NCBI GenBank assembly: GCA_963575745.1
Contig: CAUYUJ010002064.1
Span: 12,501-76,500, forward strand
Length of the DNA stretch: 64,000 bases
Source: Prorocentrum cordatum
Lineage: Eukaryota; Sar; Dinophyceae; Prorocentrales; Prorocentraceae
Direction of reading: 5' to 3'
Shown here: positions 1-10,059 of the stretch, piece after piece
How positions within the stretch are numbered: position 1 is the stretch's first letter
Layout: every line of letters begins with the position of its first letter
Position numbers and translations under genes: made by a program
Notes under the pieces: generated by a model
Database searches by the model: none
The model's input: only the letters and a program-made list of their open reading frames with translations
What the model was told of the DNA's origin: nothing

Positions 1-150
1 CTCCGTTCTAGCCCCGTCCGATAGAAGCACCCCTGGCAAGATCCTGCAAGTTCCTGCGCGCTAGCCGCGTTCAATACAACCCCAGCGTTGCAGGATCCTG
101 CACGATCCGGCGCTCTGGCTAACCCCCGATCGCATGGACCCCCGTCTCAT
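1..150 (+). repeat. Family D element, copy 1 (left-truncated)
   Basis: This is the 3' part of a dispersed element seen again at 7.5, 13.3, 28.0, 36.5 and 45.7 kb. It shares the internal GGATCCTGCA units and the GCTCTGGCTGACCCCCG end. The window edge cuts off its 5' half. Confidence 0.75.
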
Positions 151-262
151 ATATAGCTCAGACCCCTGGTTCTTAGAGGGCGCTGGCCCTACCTACGTCC
201 ACAGGCGAGGCCCGCGCCTTCTAAGAACCAGGGGCTTCCCCCTTCCCCCCACCCTACTTCTG

Positions 263-434
263 TCGGGGATGGACAGAACCCCCTTTAGCAAAACGTGGTT
301 TAGTGAAAACGACCTCGGGCCCAAATCTGGCGGGCGCAAGCCTGGAAACTGACGGCCACGGCGCCCTCTCGAAAACCGAAAATGGACAATTCACTAATCG
401 ACGTGTCACTGTTGGGGGTTCTGTCCAGCCCCGA
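263..434 (+). mobile_element. MITE family B, copy 1
   Basis: The element is 172 bp with termini TCGGGGATGGACAGAACCCC and, inverted, TCGGGGCTGGACAGAACCCC. It is flanked by the 5-bp duplication TTCTG at 258-262 and 435-439. Two other copies lie at 14.28 and 22.07 kb. It is too short to code for a transposase. Confidence 0.92.
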
Positions 435-567
435 TTCTGCGCGTGGCCGAAAGTGGGGACTTCCGGCGCGTCGATGCCAGCACGCTGAGCCGAGCAGCGA
501 AGGAGAAACGAAGCGCGGGACCGAATCCGGCGGGGGGCGCGCGCCTCCCCACTTCGAAAAATACCAG

Positions 568-617
568 GGAGGAGGAGGAGGAGGAGGAGGAGGAGGAGGA
601 GGAGGAGGAGGAGGAGG
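568..617 (+). repeat. (GGA)n microsatellite
   Basis: Uninterrupted purine trinucleotide tract of about 50 bp. Confidence 0.95.
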
Positions 618-1188
618 CCTGTTCGGCAGTCTCGGCGCCCTCTTGGGCCACTTGGGGGGGCCCTCTTGGAGGCCTCTCGTCGGCGACTGCAGTGGGTGCG
701 GTTTTTGCGAAGGGTGCGGTTTGCCTCCCGTCAGATCTGCCCCTCCCGCCCACGGGAAACGGATGACACTGTCACCCAATGCGACCGAATCACATGACAC
801 TGTTGCTCCCTCTAGCGCCGTGGAGCACACATCGAGGATGACAGTGTCGCTGGAAACGACGACAAAAGTGGCATTGCCTCTCACAAAGGCCCCGGAAAGG
901 CCGCCACAAAGCAGCTCGCAAACCGCACCCCGGCATAACCGCACCGATTGTAGTCGCCGATCTCGGGCCGTCTCGGGGCGACGTTGGGGACCTCTCGGGC
1001 CGTCTTGGAGCGTCGGGGAGCCGACCGGGCGAGCACGCCAGAATCCTTCAGACGCCCACGGAGGAAGACTGCTCGTGGCCTCCCGGGGGGGCCCTTTGGG
1101 GGCGAGGTGCTCCTGGAGGCCCCTTGGGACGTCCTGGCCGCTCTTTCGGCCGGCCGGAGGCCTTCCCTGGGCCTCCCCTAGGGCTCCC

Positions 1189-1325
1189 AACTTCGCGCTT
1201 CGCGCTGCGCGAAGCGCGAAGCGCGAATAACTTCGCGCTCTCGCGCCGCCCTCCCAAAGGGAGAATAGGAGGACGAGGAGGAGGGGGAGAAGGAACGAGG
1301 ACCGCGAAGCGCGAATAACTTCGCG
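1189..1325. repeat. Short inverted/direct repeats of CTTCGCGC units
   Basis: CTTCGCGC and its complement GCGCGAAG alternate, and the motif GCGCGAATAACTTCGCGC occurs twice about 90 bp apart. The piece is strongly self-complementary. I see no coding signal. Confidence 0.7.
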
Positions 1326-1634
1326 CCCTCGAGGGAGCCCTTGCCTCCCTGGAAGAGCTGGGACCACCTGGAAGGGCCAGGGCGAGCACCCGCCCCACGG
1401 CCCCACGACCCCCGGAGCTCCGACGTGGCGAAGACGGCATCATCGACAAAAAAAGTCCACCCAAAGACGAGGCCGGGACGAGGGCAAAAAAGCGGGGGGA
1501 GATGAACCGAGCATCTCCGAGACTCGGTGGCTCTGGAGGAGGATGTCTCGGGCGCCGCGGCCTTCTCAGGAGCGCTCTGGAAGGCTCTGGAACGGATTCC
1601 TCCTCGCCCTAGTCCCGTCCGGCAACTGGAGACC

Positions 1635-1763
1635 CTGGCCATCGCTCGGAAGTCCATTCCCTGTGCTTCATTCGGTCTCGTGCGTGGCTTTTTCGCCAAA
1701 TGATCAAGGATGCTCCTCGATTGTCCTCGCCGAAGGAATCATGCACACGTCCGAGCGATGCCA
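1635..1763 (+). mobile_element. MITE family J, copy 1
   Basis: About 130 bp. The ends are CTGGCCATCGCTCGGA and the inverted CTTGGCATCGCTCGGACGT. Related copies lie at 9.54, 51.95 and 52.63 kb and partial ones at 15.1 and 57.5 kb. A conserved core (CTCCTCGAT...CCTCGCCGA) lies near the right end. Confidence 0.85.
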
Positions 1764-1996
1764 AGGACCTGGAACAACATCTTTCTGCGCCACTCTCGAG
1801 CCAGATCGGTCCGCCAGGGCCACGGGGCCCGAGACCGCACAGGATCGCCCGCGGTGAACGGAGTGCCGCTCAAGTCAGGATGGTGGGGCCCTCGATGCAG
1901 CGGTGGACACGCGCGGCAGCGCAAGAAAGATACCTTCTCGCATCGAGCGATAATTCGCGACCGCTGGGTCGCAACGGGCGGCGTGCGCGCGCGGCG

Positions 1997-2280
1997 CTAC
2001 GCGCACGCCGCCGGCACCGCGAGGCCGCCCGGGCGTGCGGGGCGCTGGCGCAGGGCCCACTGCGCCGCAGTGCAGGCGAGCAGAGCGAGCGCCGACGGCC
2101 AAAGGAAGTTCCAGTGGAGCGACAGCGCCTCGCCAAGTCTTGAGCCTGCCAGCTCCGCCGAGCCGCCCGCGAACACGCCCCAGCCCAGGGCTATCCCGGC
2201 GTCGTCCTCGGCAATCTCCTCGAGCATGCGCGTGGACAGCACCGTGTGCGCGAGGGCGGCGGCGAAGCTGAGCGTCCCTC
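1997..2280 (-). CDS. Predicted terminal exon of a membrane protein of unknown function
   Basis: On the minus strand a good 3' splice site, TTGTCCTGCAG|GAGGG, opens a frame that runs about 94 codons to a TAG stop at 1997-1999. Third codon positions are strongly GC-rich. Near the C-terminus a hydrophobic stretch (WPSALALLACTAAQWAL) looks like one membrane segment followed by a short basic tail. Other hydrophobic minus-strand exons lie at 4.3, 5.7, 14.2, 15.5 and 15.9 kb and may belong to the same gene. I do not recognise the family. The acceptor, frame and stop are seen directly; membership of one gene is inference. Confidence 0.6.
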
Positions 2281-2372
2281 CTGCAGGACAACGGAACAGC
2301 ATTTCTTGGAGGTCCGCGCGGCATTCTTGGATCTGCGCTGAACCACACTCCCTGGCGCGCGCAGCGCGCCAG

Positions 2373-2515
2373 TGAAGGGGCCTTGGACGCACAAATAAAT
2401 AGACGCGAAGAACAGGATCCCCCATATTTTCATATATTTTCGGGTTCTTTGTCTTCCCCCCCATTTCCCGTAGTTTCCCACATTTCCTGGGGAATCGACG
2501 ATTCATTGTGTCTGT
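2373..2515 (+). mobile_element. Family A element, copy 1 (3' truncated)
   Basis: Starts TGAAGGGGCC, then CGCACAAATAAAT, two TATTTTC-type motifs and AATCGACGATTCATTGTGT. It stops before the usual CCTCCTGA end, so no target duplication can be read. It lies about 90 bp upstream, in the minus-strand sense, of the terminal exon acceptor. Confidence 0.85.
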
Positions 2516-3585
2516 GGAGGCCCCGCCAGGGGGGCACCAGCGCCGATCGAAGAAGTCCGTGCGGTCCCAAGAGAAATCCCCAAAGCCAAAAGCTCCACCT
2601 TCCCCTGGCACGGAAGAGGGCTCCATCACTGTTCCCTATTCATATACACCCCCTGCCCCACCCGCCCGGCAACCAACCTGGCAACCAACCCGGAACAATG
2701 AGGACCCCATGATCACCCAGCCCCACCATCCCTGTCAACAGAACGATACAAGACGCACTCTGTCACCACATGTTTGAAGCATGCGCGGCCGCCCCGCGAC
2801 CACCTTGCATGTGTATTTCACAGGGACGGCCGGGGTGTCAACAGAGATCCTACCTGCCTTCTGGGCGCTGGTGGTCGACCGACTTCTTCGACAAATCAAT
2901 GGCTGCTGCCTTCTCGCCTTTTCGTGTCCGATGGGCCTTCGAAACTTCCGTTCCCAATGAAGCTGCCGCAGCGTCTGCAGTGCCCAGCAGCGCCCCGATG
3001 CCCGAAGACCTCTGCCATGGGCGCGTCGCCTGGCCGCGCGCGACAGCCGCGGAGCCGCGGAGCTTCCCTGTCGCAAATGAACCTGCAACAGGCACGGCGG
3101 GAGCGCGAATGCCCTGGCATTGCAGTGCGGTTCGACCAGGGCTGTTCGGTGCACACCGATGGGTTGCATGGCTGGGGGGAGGGCCGCGCGCGGTGGCGGG
3201 CAGCCGCAAGCGTGCGCTGGGGCGTGCGCAAGTGCTGGCGCAGCAGCAGTTGCGGCGCACGCAGGCGGAGCCCCTAGTGGTTCCCAGTGGCTGGCGCACC
3301 TGGCGCGGCTGAAGCACGTGGAACACTGGGCGCACGTGGAGCACGTGCCGCACCTGGCACGCCTGGCACGCTTGTGCCTCCAGGGTGTCTGGTGCATTTG
3401 GAACCCGTGGCGTCTGCGGCGTTCTTACGCGATATGCTGACCTCCCGGTGTTACATTTGTGTTGGGAGGGCGGGTGGGAGTGAGCAAGACGGCTTGCGGG
3501 CGGGTGGATATCTTGACCTTTCCCCCTACCCCCTCCCATGGGCTTGGGAGGGAGCCCAACATAGCCTGCAAGATGGTTCGAGATA
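2516..3585. other. No recognisable gene
   Basis: About 1 kb of mixed-composition DNA. Near 3290-3400 there is a short degenerate repeat of the CACCTGGCACG type. The open frames here are ordinary for GC-rich DNA and have no supporting splice signals. Confidence 0.5.
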
Positions 3586-4015
3586 GCCTCCGACACACAT
3601 CCAAGAGGCCTCAAGACGGCCCCCAAATGATTTCAAGTGACCTTCGAGGACCGCTCAAGAGGCCAACATCATTCAAAAACCAAAGGAACGAATCGTGTGA
3701 TTTCCCTTCTCGCCTTTTCGCTTCCGATGTGCTCTCGAGGCAGCTCAAGAGGGCCCCAAGACGAGCGCCCAAGAGTGCCTCAAGAGGGCCTCGGAACATA
3801 ATTGTTGAGCCTCCGAGGGGTGGGCCTGAATTTGTCGCACCCCTCTCTGTTTGAGCTATGGGGCCCAAGACGGCCCCAAGAGCCCCCCCCAGAAAGAGGG
3901 GCCCAAGACACCCCAAACGAGCCCTAAGACGGCCCCAAGAGTGCCCCAACTGTCTCCGCGAGGACCCCAAGAGGGACCCAAGACGGCTCTAAGAGACCTC
4001 CGAGACAACACTTCC
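3586..4015 (+). repeat. Degenerate array of AAGACGGCCC / CAAGAGGCC units, copy Z1
   Basis: Roughly 20-bp units built from AAGACGGCCCC and CAAGAGGCC recur irregularly. A matching array lies at 41.04-41.48 kb. Both enclose a TTCTCGCCTTTTCG-like insert. It is probably an old minisatellite. Confidence 0.75.
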
Positions 4016-4119
4016 AAGGCGGGTGTTACACTGCATGCATCTAAACTTCCCTGATCAAGGCAACTCGCCTGCCGATTTGTTTCTGGATGGGCTGGTGGGG
4101 ATGCGCGAAGCGTCACGAA

Positions 4120-4354
4120 TTATGTTTGTGTCGTCTCTTCTTCTTCTTCGGCTCCTGCCGCGACGGCCAGATCGAAAGCAGCATCGATCCCCTCCAAGTG
4201 CACCTTTGCGGACGCGAGGGCCAAGAGAGCACAGCTCAGGCAGCCCAGCCTCAGCGTGCAGTCCAGGCAGTCGCCGCCCGCCAGCGCCCCCAGCCCTGGG
4301 CTCAGCAGGATGGGCACCACCACTCCGGAGGTGACCACGCCCACGATGTCGAAC
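4120..4354 (-). CDS. Predicted exon, membrane protein with acidic tail
   Basis: The acceptor GAAGCTACAG|GTTCG opens a minus-strand frame with a hydrophobic start (FDIVGVVTSGVVVPILL), a second hydrophobic stretch (LRLGCLSCALLALASA), then an acidic run EEEEE and a stop at 4120. Codon third positions are GC-rich. The true donor could lie before the stop, so the 3' limit is uncertain. It may be part of the same gene as the other hydrophobic minus-strand exons. Family not recognised. Confidence 0.5.
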
Positions 4355-4519
4355 CTGTAGCTTCGAGAACGACACCCGTGCACCGCACCACGGTTGGACT
4401 CCCTTCGGGCCTCGCTCCAGCGTGGCACAAGGCATAGCTTCCGGGCCGAGAGGGTCGAACAACTGTGCACGGTACTGTTCCCGGGTCGAGGAGCTGCTGC
4501 GCCTCGGGAGGGGCCAACG

Positions 4520-4640
4520 CGACACTGGCCAGCCTCGAGCTGATCCCCATCCCGGAGGTCGGCACGCCCGAGGCGATGACAGTCTTAGGAATGTGCCCTC
4601 AGAGACTGAGGGGATCCTCAAGCTCGGCACCGAGGTAAGG
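4520..4640 (+). mobile_element. Degenerate partial family T element
   Basis: Order and wording follow the 5' half of T1 and T2 (CCAGCCT...CCCATCCC...GGGCACC...GATGACAGTCTTAGG), but identity is low and the right end is missing. Confidence 0.4.
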
Positions 4641-4681
4641 TGATGCTAAACAGATGGATCGGGAAATGCTTCAAACTGGTA

Positions 4682-4852
4682 CACTCAACCCGTATACTCA
4701 GGACGCACGATAAGGATGCAAGGGCTTCGCAAGGCCATGTTTACACTTTGTGGGCGGGGCGCGGCCAGCGAAAGCGGCCAAAGATGGGCCGAAGGGGAAG
4801 GCTGTAAGGGCAACCGTGGAAACTCGCTCATCCTTCCTATGCGGGTTGACTG
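4682..4852 (+). mobile_element. Family L MITE, copy 1
   Basis: Ends are TCAACCCGTATACTCAGGA and the inverted TCAACCCGCATAGGAAGGA. A TA dinucleotide precedes the left end. Five other copies lie at 6.4, 8.1, 10.9, 20.0 (reverse) and 42.2 kb. Other copies end in ACTG|TA, as in Tc1/mariner-type elements. Confidence 0.85.
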
Positions 4853-5184
4853 CAAAGCACGCTGTGCACTAGTCGTCCGCAGATAAGCACTCTCTTGGAG
4901 CTGCGCGCGGGGCTCCTCGGATCGGCTCCGGGCGCTCCTGGCTGCGCCTGCGGCGCCACCCCTGGTGCGCACCGCGTGCAAGGGATGGGGGGCCGGTTGA
5001 GACGACGGCGACTCTCCCGCCTGGGCCAAGTCCGCTCAGAATCGGTCCCCGGACTTCCGGGGTGCATCATCACGAGCTTTGCGAAGCGCGCCCAGCCGTG
5101 AAGACGAGAAGGCCGCAGGACGCCCAAGAAGGCCCAAGCGAGAAAACTGGCGCCCGACAGTTTGTGTGTGTCATGGAGGCCTCA

Positions 5185-5382
5185 CAGAATGGGGCCGAGT
5201 AGATGGGGGTCGTAGGATCGCGCCGCGTCGCCGCCGCATCGCCGATGCTTCGGCGACGCCGGCGATGCAGCTGCGACGTCGGCGCGGAGGGAGTCGGGCT
5301 CCACATCGAGCCACGTCGCCGATGCGTCGACGGTGCGGCGCGACCCTCCGACCCCATCTGCTCCGACCCCCTATCTGGGAGC
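5185..5382 (+). mobile_element. Family O MITE, copy 1
   Basis: The ends read GAGTAGATGGGGGTCG and the inverted GGAGCAGATGGGGTCGGAGG. The interior is a run of TCGCCGATGC palindromes. Copies lie at 6.22, 49.4 and 55.7 kb and a weaker one near 6.7 kb. Confidence 0.8.
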
Positions 5383-5413
5383 CCTGCGTGCCATGCAAGT
5401 GTTTCTTCTCGAG

Positions 5414-5595
5414 TCGGGCGAAAGGGGGGGATAGCAAAGGGGGGGGGTTGAGAATCAGCTCATGCAGCTGATTTTCCCGGCGCCTCCCGGCGCCGGAGGC
5501 GGCTATTCATCGGTGGGGCCGAAACTAGTAACTAGCTGCATGCAGCAAATTTCGTACCCCCCCCTTTCCCAATCCCCCCCCTTTCGTCCGGCCCG
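5414..5595 (+). mobile_element. Family C MITE, copy 1
   Basis: Ends TCGGGCGAAAGGGGGGGAT and, inverted, TCGGGCCGGACGAAAGGGGG. Two internal hairpins (CAGCTCATGCAGCTG, GGCGCC...GGCGCC) are conserved. The flanks are near-duplicates: TCTTCTCGAG on the left and TCTTCTCCGAG on the right. It abuts the exon at 5596-5788. The minus-strand frame on the right ends in SSEK and that on the left resumes with EKKH. Confidence 0.9.
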
Positions 5596-5788
5596 ATCTT
5601 CTCCGAGGACCACAGCACGCTGCGGCCGTCCCCCCACGCCAGGAAGCCGGACAGGACGTCCTCCGAGCTCACGGAGGCCAGCCGGGGCATCGCGCCCATG
5701 ATCAGCGAGAGGCCGAACACCACGAGCGAACGTGCCGCCAGCTCTGGAGCACACTCGTGGGCGACCCCGAACGTCCGCTTCACCTCGA
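5596..5788 (-). CDS. Predicted exon, hydrophobic protein, cut by a MITE
   Basis: On the minus strand the frame after CGCCAG|TCGAGGTGAAG is open with GC-rich third positions and includes a hydrophobic stretch (ARSLVVFGLSLIMGAM), then VSSEDVLSGFLAWGDG. It runs straight into family C element 1. About 30 nt beyond that element the same register continues (EKKHLHGTQGSQ). The DNA just upstream of the acceptor also resembles a family C terminus (CCCCTTTCGTCCGCCAG), so both borders look element-derived. Function unknown. Confidence 0.5.
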
Positions 5789-6024
5789 CTGGCGGACGAA
5801 AGGGGGGATCTCTGAGATCCTGGCGTCGTATCGTTTCACATTTGGCGATTCGGACTGGCCTCGGGCCCGCGGTGTCCTCTCGGACCGACCCGGCCCGAAA
5901 GATGCAGGAGAGAAGTGGGGCTCGGGGCTGCGATCGAGCTTTTGATTGCGACCTTGCATCTTTTCGTGACGTGGGATCTCAGGGGATTGGCGAATCAACT
6001 CACGAAACATACTCGTCGTCTGGT

Positions 6025-6180
6025 TTTCGGGTCACAATTAACTCGGGTCATCTGGTGGCCGTTCAGGACGATCTGGGAACCTTCAGAACGCTCTTGGCGA
6101 GGTTCAACTGCACGAAAGCTTCCCGATGCCCGAAAAAATCGCCGCGAACCGACGAAGACGCCCGACGACCTCGAACCTCA
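6025..6180 (+). repeat. Dispersed family EE, copy 1
   Basis: Shares CGGGTCA...GGCCGTTC-GGACGATCTGG...GCGAGG...CCGACGAAGACGCCCG...GACCTCGAACC with copies at 8.95, 47.16 and 50.15 kb. No clear inverted ends were found. Confidence 0.6.
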
Positions 6181-6217
6181 AGGCCTTACTCCCTCCCTTT
6201 CGTGGATTCGTCGAGGC

Positions 6218-6374
6218 CGACCAGATGGGGTCGGAGTGGAAGGGGTCGGAGGATTGCACTGCACTGTCGTTGCATCGGCGTCGGCGACGTCGGGGTGGAA
6301 AACATCAGACTCTGGATCGAGCCGCATCGCCGATGGATCGGCGACGCAGTGCGATCCTCAGACCCCATCTACTC
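6218..6374 (+). mobile_element. Family O MITE, copy 2
   Basis: Bounded by CAGATGGGGTCGGAGTGG and the inverted GAGTAGATGGGGTCTGAGG. The interior is TCGGCGAC / GCCGATGG hairpin sequence. It abuts family L copy 2. Confidence 0.85.
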
Positions 6375-6377
6375 ATA

Positions 6378-6540
6378 CAGTCAACTCGTATCATGAGGAT
6401 GCGAGGTAAGGATGCAAGGGCCTCGGAGGGCCATGCTGGCGTTTTCGAACGAGGCTGGCAAGGGAACGTCGCTCAGGATGGGCCGAAAGGGCAAGGATGC
6501 AAGGGTACCCTTGGGTTATGTTGTTCCCATCAAGCTTAAA
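6378..6540 (+). mobile_element. Family L MITE, copy 2 (right end lost)
   Basis: Begins TA|CAGTCAACTCGTATCATGAG immediately after family O copy 2 and follows the family L body to about 6540. The usual GGGTTGACTG end is replaced by an AC-rich stretch. Confidence 0.75.
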
Positions 6541-6689
6541 GACCACAACCCAGAAACAGTCTCAAACACCCAACAAAAACATCGAAACCGTGTTCAACGA
6601 GTATCGCCCCCAGGGCCCGACACGTGAAAACCCTCCAGTTCTGGTGCTTTCTTGGTGCTCGAACTTCTTTCTGGTGATCAAGGCTAAAT

Positions 6690-6850
6690 GATGGGCAGCG
6701 ATAGGGGGGGACTGGCATAGGGGCGATGCATCGCCGATAGATCGGCAATAGGCCCCAGATCGTGCATCCGCACCTTCCTGGGCAGGTTGGGGCTATGGGG
6801 CCCCCTATCGGCGATCATTGGGCGATTGGGGGTCGATGCATCACCCCCTA
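6690..6850. repeat. Palindromic GCGAT/ATCGC-rich segment, family O-like
   Basis: Repeated GCGATGCATCGCCGATAGATC motifs are split into clusters at 6700-6755 and 6805-6850, with GGCAATAGGCCCC and GGGGCCCCCTATCG between. Probably a degenerate family O relative. Confidence 0.5.
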
Positions 6851-7235
6851 AAGTGCGGGCGCGGTCGCAAGAAAACCTCTCAGGAAACCCAACCCTGAAA
6901 ACCCGCAGGCGAGGTGCACCTGAGGAGAACCCCAGAGCACCCTGAACGGATCAGCTCCTTTGACGGCGGGGGAAGTCACCGCGCAGCGCGCGGAGCGAAG
7001 AAACCTAGTACTAGGGAATCCTGACAAACAAAAAGCAACTGCTTTCATGATGCGCGCCCCCACTGTATGCCTATCCCTCCTATCGATGCCCCTGACTGGG
7101 AGTGGGTTGGAACATCATGACCCTTCGAAAGGTTGCCCCTCCTCACAATGCGGGCCGGCTGTCTTCACGCCTCGCGCCCCCACGGCCCGCGATGCGCAAT
7201 CGTCTTCGCGAACTCGCCCCCCCCCGCGCCTCCCC

Positions 7236-7468
7236 GTGAGCAGGGCCCGTCCCGGCATTCCTGTAGGCCTGCCACGTAATGTTCTTAGAACCCATAGATG
7301 TTCCAACAACAAAAACAAGGTTCTCAGAACGTGAGCCCGATGTGATGATGAAGCAGAACGATCTCGGCCAGAAATGCTCTAAGAACACTTCGCCGAAACC
7401 ACACACGGTTCTTAGAACATGGCTCGGTGGGCCTATAGGCACGCCAGGACGCTTTGCCACTGCTTGAT
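7236..7468 (+). mobile_element. Family E MITE, copy 1
   Basis: TIRs of about 45 bp start GTGAGCAGGGCCCG. Inner motifs GTTCTTAGAAC recur near both ends. Copies lie at 11.5 and 17.6 kb. Possible 4-bp CCCC duplication. Confidence 0.85.
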
Positions 7469-7536
7469 CCCCAGTGGAGAGGAGCAGCTGCTCTTGCCCC
7501 GGCCGCCCCAGGGCGAAGCGCGACTTCGGGGACCTG

Positions 7537-7752
7537 CTGACCCGGGTCAATCCAGACCCGGGTCAGTCATGCCTTGCAGAGTCCTGCAAAATCCTGCACC
7601 CAAACCCGGGTCAATGCGAAGGATCCTGCAGGATCCTGCAGGATCCTGCAGGATCCTGCACCCAAACCCGGGTCAATGCGACCCTGGCCCTGCAGGATCC
7701 TGCAAGGTCGGGGCGCTCTGGCTGACCCCCGTTTGCACTGACCCCCGTCTCG
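7537..7752 (+). mobile_element. Family D element, copy 2
   Basis: Imperfect TIRs: GACCCGGGTCAATCCAGACC against GACGGGGGTCAGTGCAAACG. The interior holds four tandem GGATCCTGCA units at about 7620-7665. Confidence 0.85.
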
Positions 7753-8100
7753 AGGCTCCCGACGACTATCTGCGCGCCCCGCCGGCGAACCTGCTGCAAT
7801 CAAACTTGGCGATCTCGGAAGCCCTGCACCAAAAAAAGCAGTTCCGCCTCTTGGGGGACGCACTGCTTACTTCAAGGGGCCCCAGGACACACAAATAAAT
7901 ACACACAAATAAACAGATTCCCCATATTTTCCTATATTTTCTGATTACTTCGACTTTCTGGCCCCATCGTGTCTGTGTGTTTCTTTCCCTCCTGATTACT
8001 TCCGCCCTCGCAGGCGGCCTCGTTGTACTTCCGCCGACCTTCCGCCGCGGAAGAGATGACAACTCCTTCGACTCGCGAAGGCAAAGCCCTTTCTGGAACC
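7753..8100 (+). CDS. Coding-like segment interrupted by family A copy 2; strand uncertain
   Basis: Plus-strand translation before the element reads PDDYLRAPPANLLQSNLA and LLGDALLTS. If the element and one TSD are removed it continues in frame as ALAGGLVVLPPTFRRGRDD to the next MITE at 8104. The minus strand is also open (VEGVVISSAAEGRRKYNEAA). GC-rich DNA often stays open on both strands, so this is weak evidence of a gene. I do not recognise the peptide. Confidence 0.3.
7872..7995 (+). mobile_element. Family A element, copy 2
   Basis: 124 bp from TCAAGGGGCCCC to CCTCCTGA, with exact 5-bp TSD TTACT at 7867-7871 and 7996-8000. It lacks part of the family's middle section. Confidence 0.95.
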
Positions 8101-8103
8101 CTC

Positions 8104-8267
8104 CATATCGTAAGGATGCGCGGTAAGGATGCAGGGGTCTTGGGGGGCCATGTTCGCATTTTTCGAACGAGGATGGCCAGCGGAAGTCGCTCAGGATGGG
8201 CCGAAGGGGCAAGGAAGCAAAGGAACCCTTGGGAAGGGTTGCCCATCATAACTATGCGGGTTGACTG
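8104..8267 (+). mobile_element. Family L MITE, copy 3
   Basis: Carries the family body (GTAAGGATGCA...TTTCGAACGAGGATGG...GGCCGAAGGGGCAAGG) and ends TGCGGGTTGACTG. Confidence 0.85.
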
Positions 8268-8629
8268 TGCTCGGACACCGTTTGCCATCAAGGCGGCCGG
8301 GATTTCCATGAGATCTGACGTCACAACCAAAATTACAGCGTCGTGAAAAATCTGCCAAAACCCTGGCCACCGTCTTTCCGCACACTTTCTCCAGACGGAT
8401 TGATCCGTGAGGGTCCCCAGGCCCGAAACAAAGCAACAGAAATCACCCGCTGTGAAAAATGCATCGCCAGGATCTCAGGGTCAGGGCGACCTGGATTTCG
8501 TGGAGCGCGCAAGGGGCGGCGCCATAGGCGCCGCCAGGGAGGCCTCAGCGCCGATCCGAGAAATTCGAGCGGAGCTCCGAAGATTAATCTTCATGCGATC
8601 TTATCACTTTGAATTAAAGCGGCCGGTTC

Positions 8630-8800
8630 GCCCGATCCTGGGGAAATCAGAAAAGGTGCCGATATCGCTGCTCCCAAAGAACTCTCCTGGGGGCCGTTAT
8701 GATGAGAATTTCGCGGAGAATCCAGCCGTGGAGACGAGGGCCCCCCAGGATGCGCAAGGAGGGGATACTGAGGAGAGGCCCCTCCTTCCTTCACCCCCTG
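8630..8800 (+). repeat. Paired dispersed segment H1 (similar to 53.09-53.26 kb)
   Basis: Nucleotides and plus-strand peptide are both conserved with H2. H1 reads NFAENPAVETRAPQDAQGGD and H2 NFGANPAVATRASQTAQKGD. This could be a shared exon or an old repeat. Confidence 0.5.
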
Positions 8801-8947
8801 CTCCGAGGCTCCTGGTCTGCATCCTTCCTCCTGCCCCTCCCACTCCTGCCTCTGTCCTCACCCTGCTGCTCTTCGAGCTCCGATTCTTCGTCCCGCTGCT
8901 GATGTTCCCGATGCTCATAATCTTGCTCCTCCCAACTCCCGAGGCTT

Positions 8948-9180
8948 TCGGGTCACACCTCGGCTCTCCGGCGGCCGTTCGGGACAATCCAGGCAACCCC
9001 GGAACGCCCGCGGCGAGGCGCAGCTGCTGAAACGCGTCTGGGGGCAAGAGAACCGCCGAGAACCAACGAAAACTGCCGAGAACCGACGAAAACGAGGCGC
9101 AGCTGGTGAAACGCGCCCCGGGGCAAGAGAACCGCCCAGAATCGACGAACACCGCAGAGAATCGACGAACACCTCCTCCA
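8948..9180 (+). repeat. Dispersed family EE, copy 2 with internal tandem duplication
   Basis: Starts TCGGGTCACACCTCGG and GGCCGTTCGGGACAATCC. Then a ~70-bp unit (GAGGCGCAGCTGSTGAAACGC...GAGAACCG) is repeated, with extra CCGAGAACCGACGAAAA steps. Confidence 0.65.
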
Positions 9181-9316
9181 ATTCCTCCAGCTTCCCTCAG
9201 GGAGCCCACAAAAAACCTACCGAGATCGGCCGGGTGATACGAACGCTCGCGCAATGCGTACGTGTGGATTCATGTACGTGTGCGTCCTTCTTTGGCTTCT
9301 GACCCCCAACGGTAGC

Positions 9317-9488
9317 GTCAGGTCGGGCATGTCCTCCTGCAGTGGGATTTTGGAGGAAAAATGAAAAATATTGGAACAAGTATGCAAACATTGACCCTCC
9401 CCACCAAAAATACTAGAAGAGTCGTCCCCATACCAATTTTGACTGTTCTTGAGTACCCCTCCTGCAGAGGGACAGGCCCGACCTGACG
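9317..9488 (+). mobile_element. MITE family Y, copy 1
   Basis: TIRs GTCAGGTCGGGCATGTCC and, inverted, GTCAGGTCGGGCCTGTCC. The interior is AT-richer. Copies lie at 23.94, 25.4 and 45.9 kb (the last two partial). Confidence 0.88.
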
Positions 9489-9542
9489 GCAGCGGCAGCC
9501 CTCCCTCCCCCGAGGGATACCTCGCCCACCCCCCCCCCACCC

Positions 9543-9680
9543 CCTGGCCATCGCTGGGACGTCCATTTCCTGTGTTCTTGTTTCGGTGTCGCGCGTGGCT
9601 TTTTTTTTTCGCGAAACGATCCAGGATGCTCCTCGACAGCCCTCGCCGAGAAAAAATGCACACGTCCGAGCGATGCCAGG
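9543..9680 (+). mobile_element. MITE family J, copy 2
   Basis: Ends CTGGCCATCGCTGGGACGTC and, inverted, CCTGGCATCGCTCGGACGTG. Flanks repeat ACCCC with a one-base offset. Confidence 0.88.
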
Positions 9681-9689
9681 ACCCCCGGA

Positions 9690-9868
9690 GGAGAGGAGGA
9701 GGAGGAGGAGGAGGAGGAGGAGGAGGAGGGAGGAGGAGGAGGAGGAGGAGGAGGAGGGGGAGGGGGAGGAGGAGGGGAGGAGGGGAGGGAGGAGGAGGAG
9801 GAGGAGGAGGAGGAGGAGGAGGAGGAGGAGGGAGGAGGAGGAGGGAGGGAGGAGGAGGAGGAGGGGAG
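9690..9868 (+). repeat. (GGA)n / GGGA purine tract
   Basis: About 180 bp of almost pure purine. It starts just after family J copy 2. Confidence 0.95.
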
Positions 9869-9877
9869 GCCTCGCGC

Positions 9878-10040
9878 GCCGCCCGCTGCCCGAGCCGGCG
9901 CAGCGCCCCGCAGGGCTCGCCGCACTCGCGGGCGCACGCGCGCTCGCCGCGCGCCTGCAGGGCGTGCCCCAGCACGCCCAGCGGCCGGCGCTCGCCCTCC
10001 GCGGCGGGGCCCTCGCGCGGCCGGCGCCGGAAAGGCACTC
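9878..10040 (-). CDS. Candidate exon, Arg/Ala-rich
   Basis: Minus-strand frame with nearly every codon ending in G or C: AAEGERRPLGVLGHALQARG then ACARECGEPCGALRRLGQR. Before it lies GAGATCTGGAG, after it a (CCT)n tract. The other two minus frames are also open, so frame choice rests only on codon bias. No family recognised. Confidence 0.35.
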
Positions 10041-10059
10041 CAGATCTCGCAATAAAAGG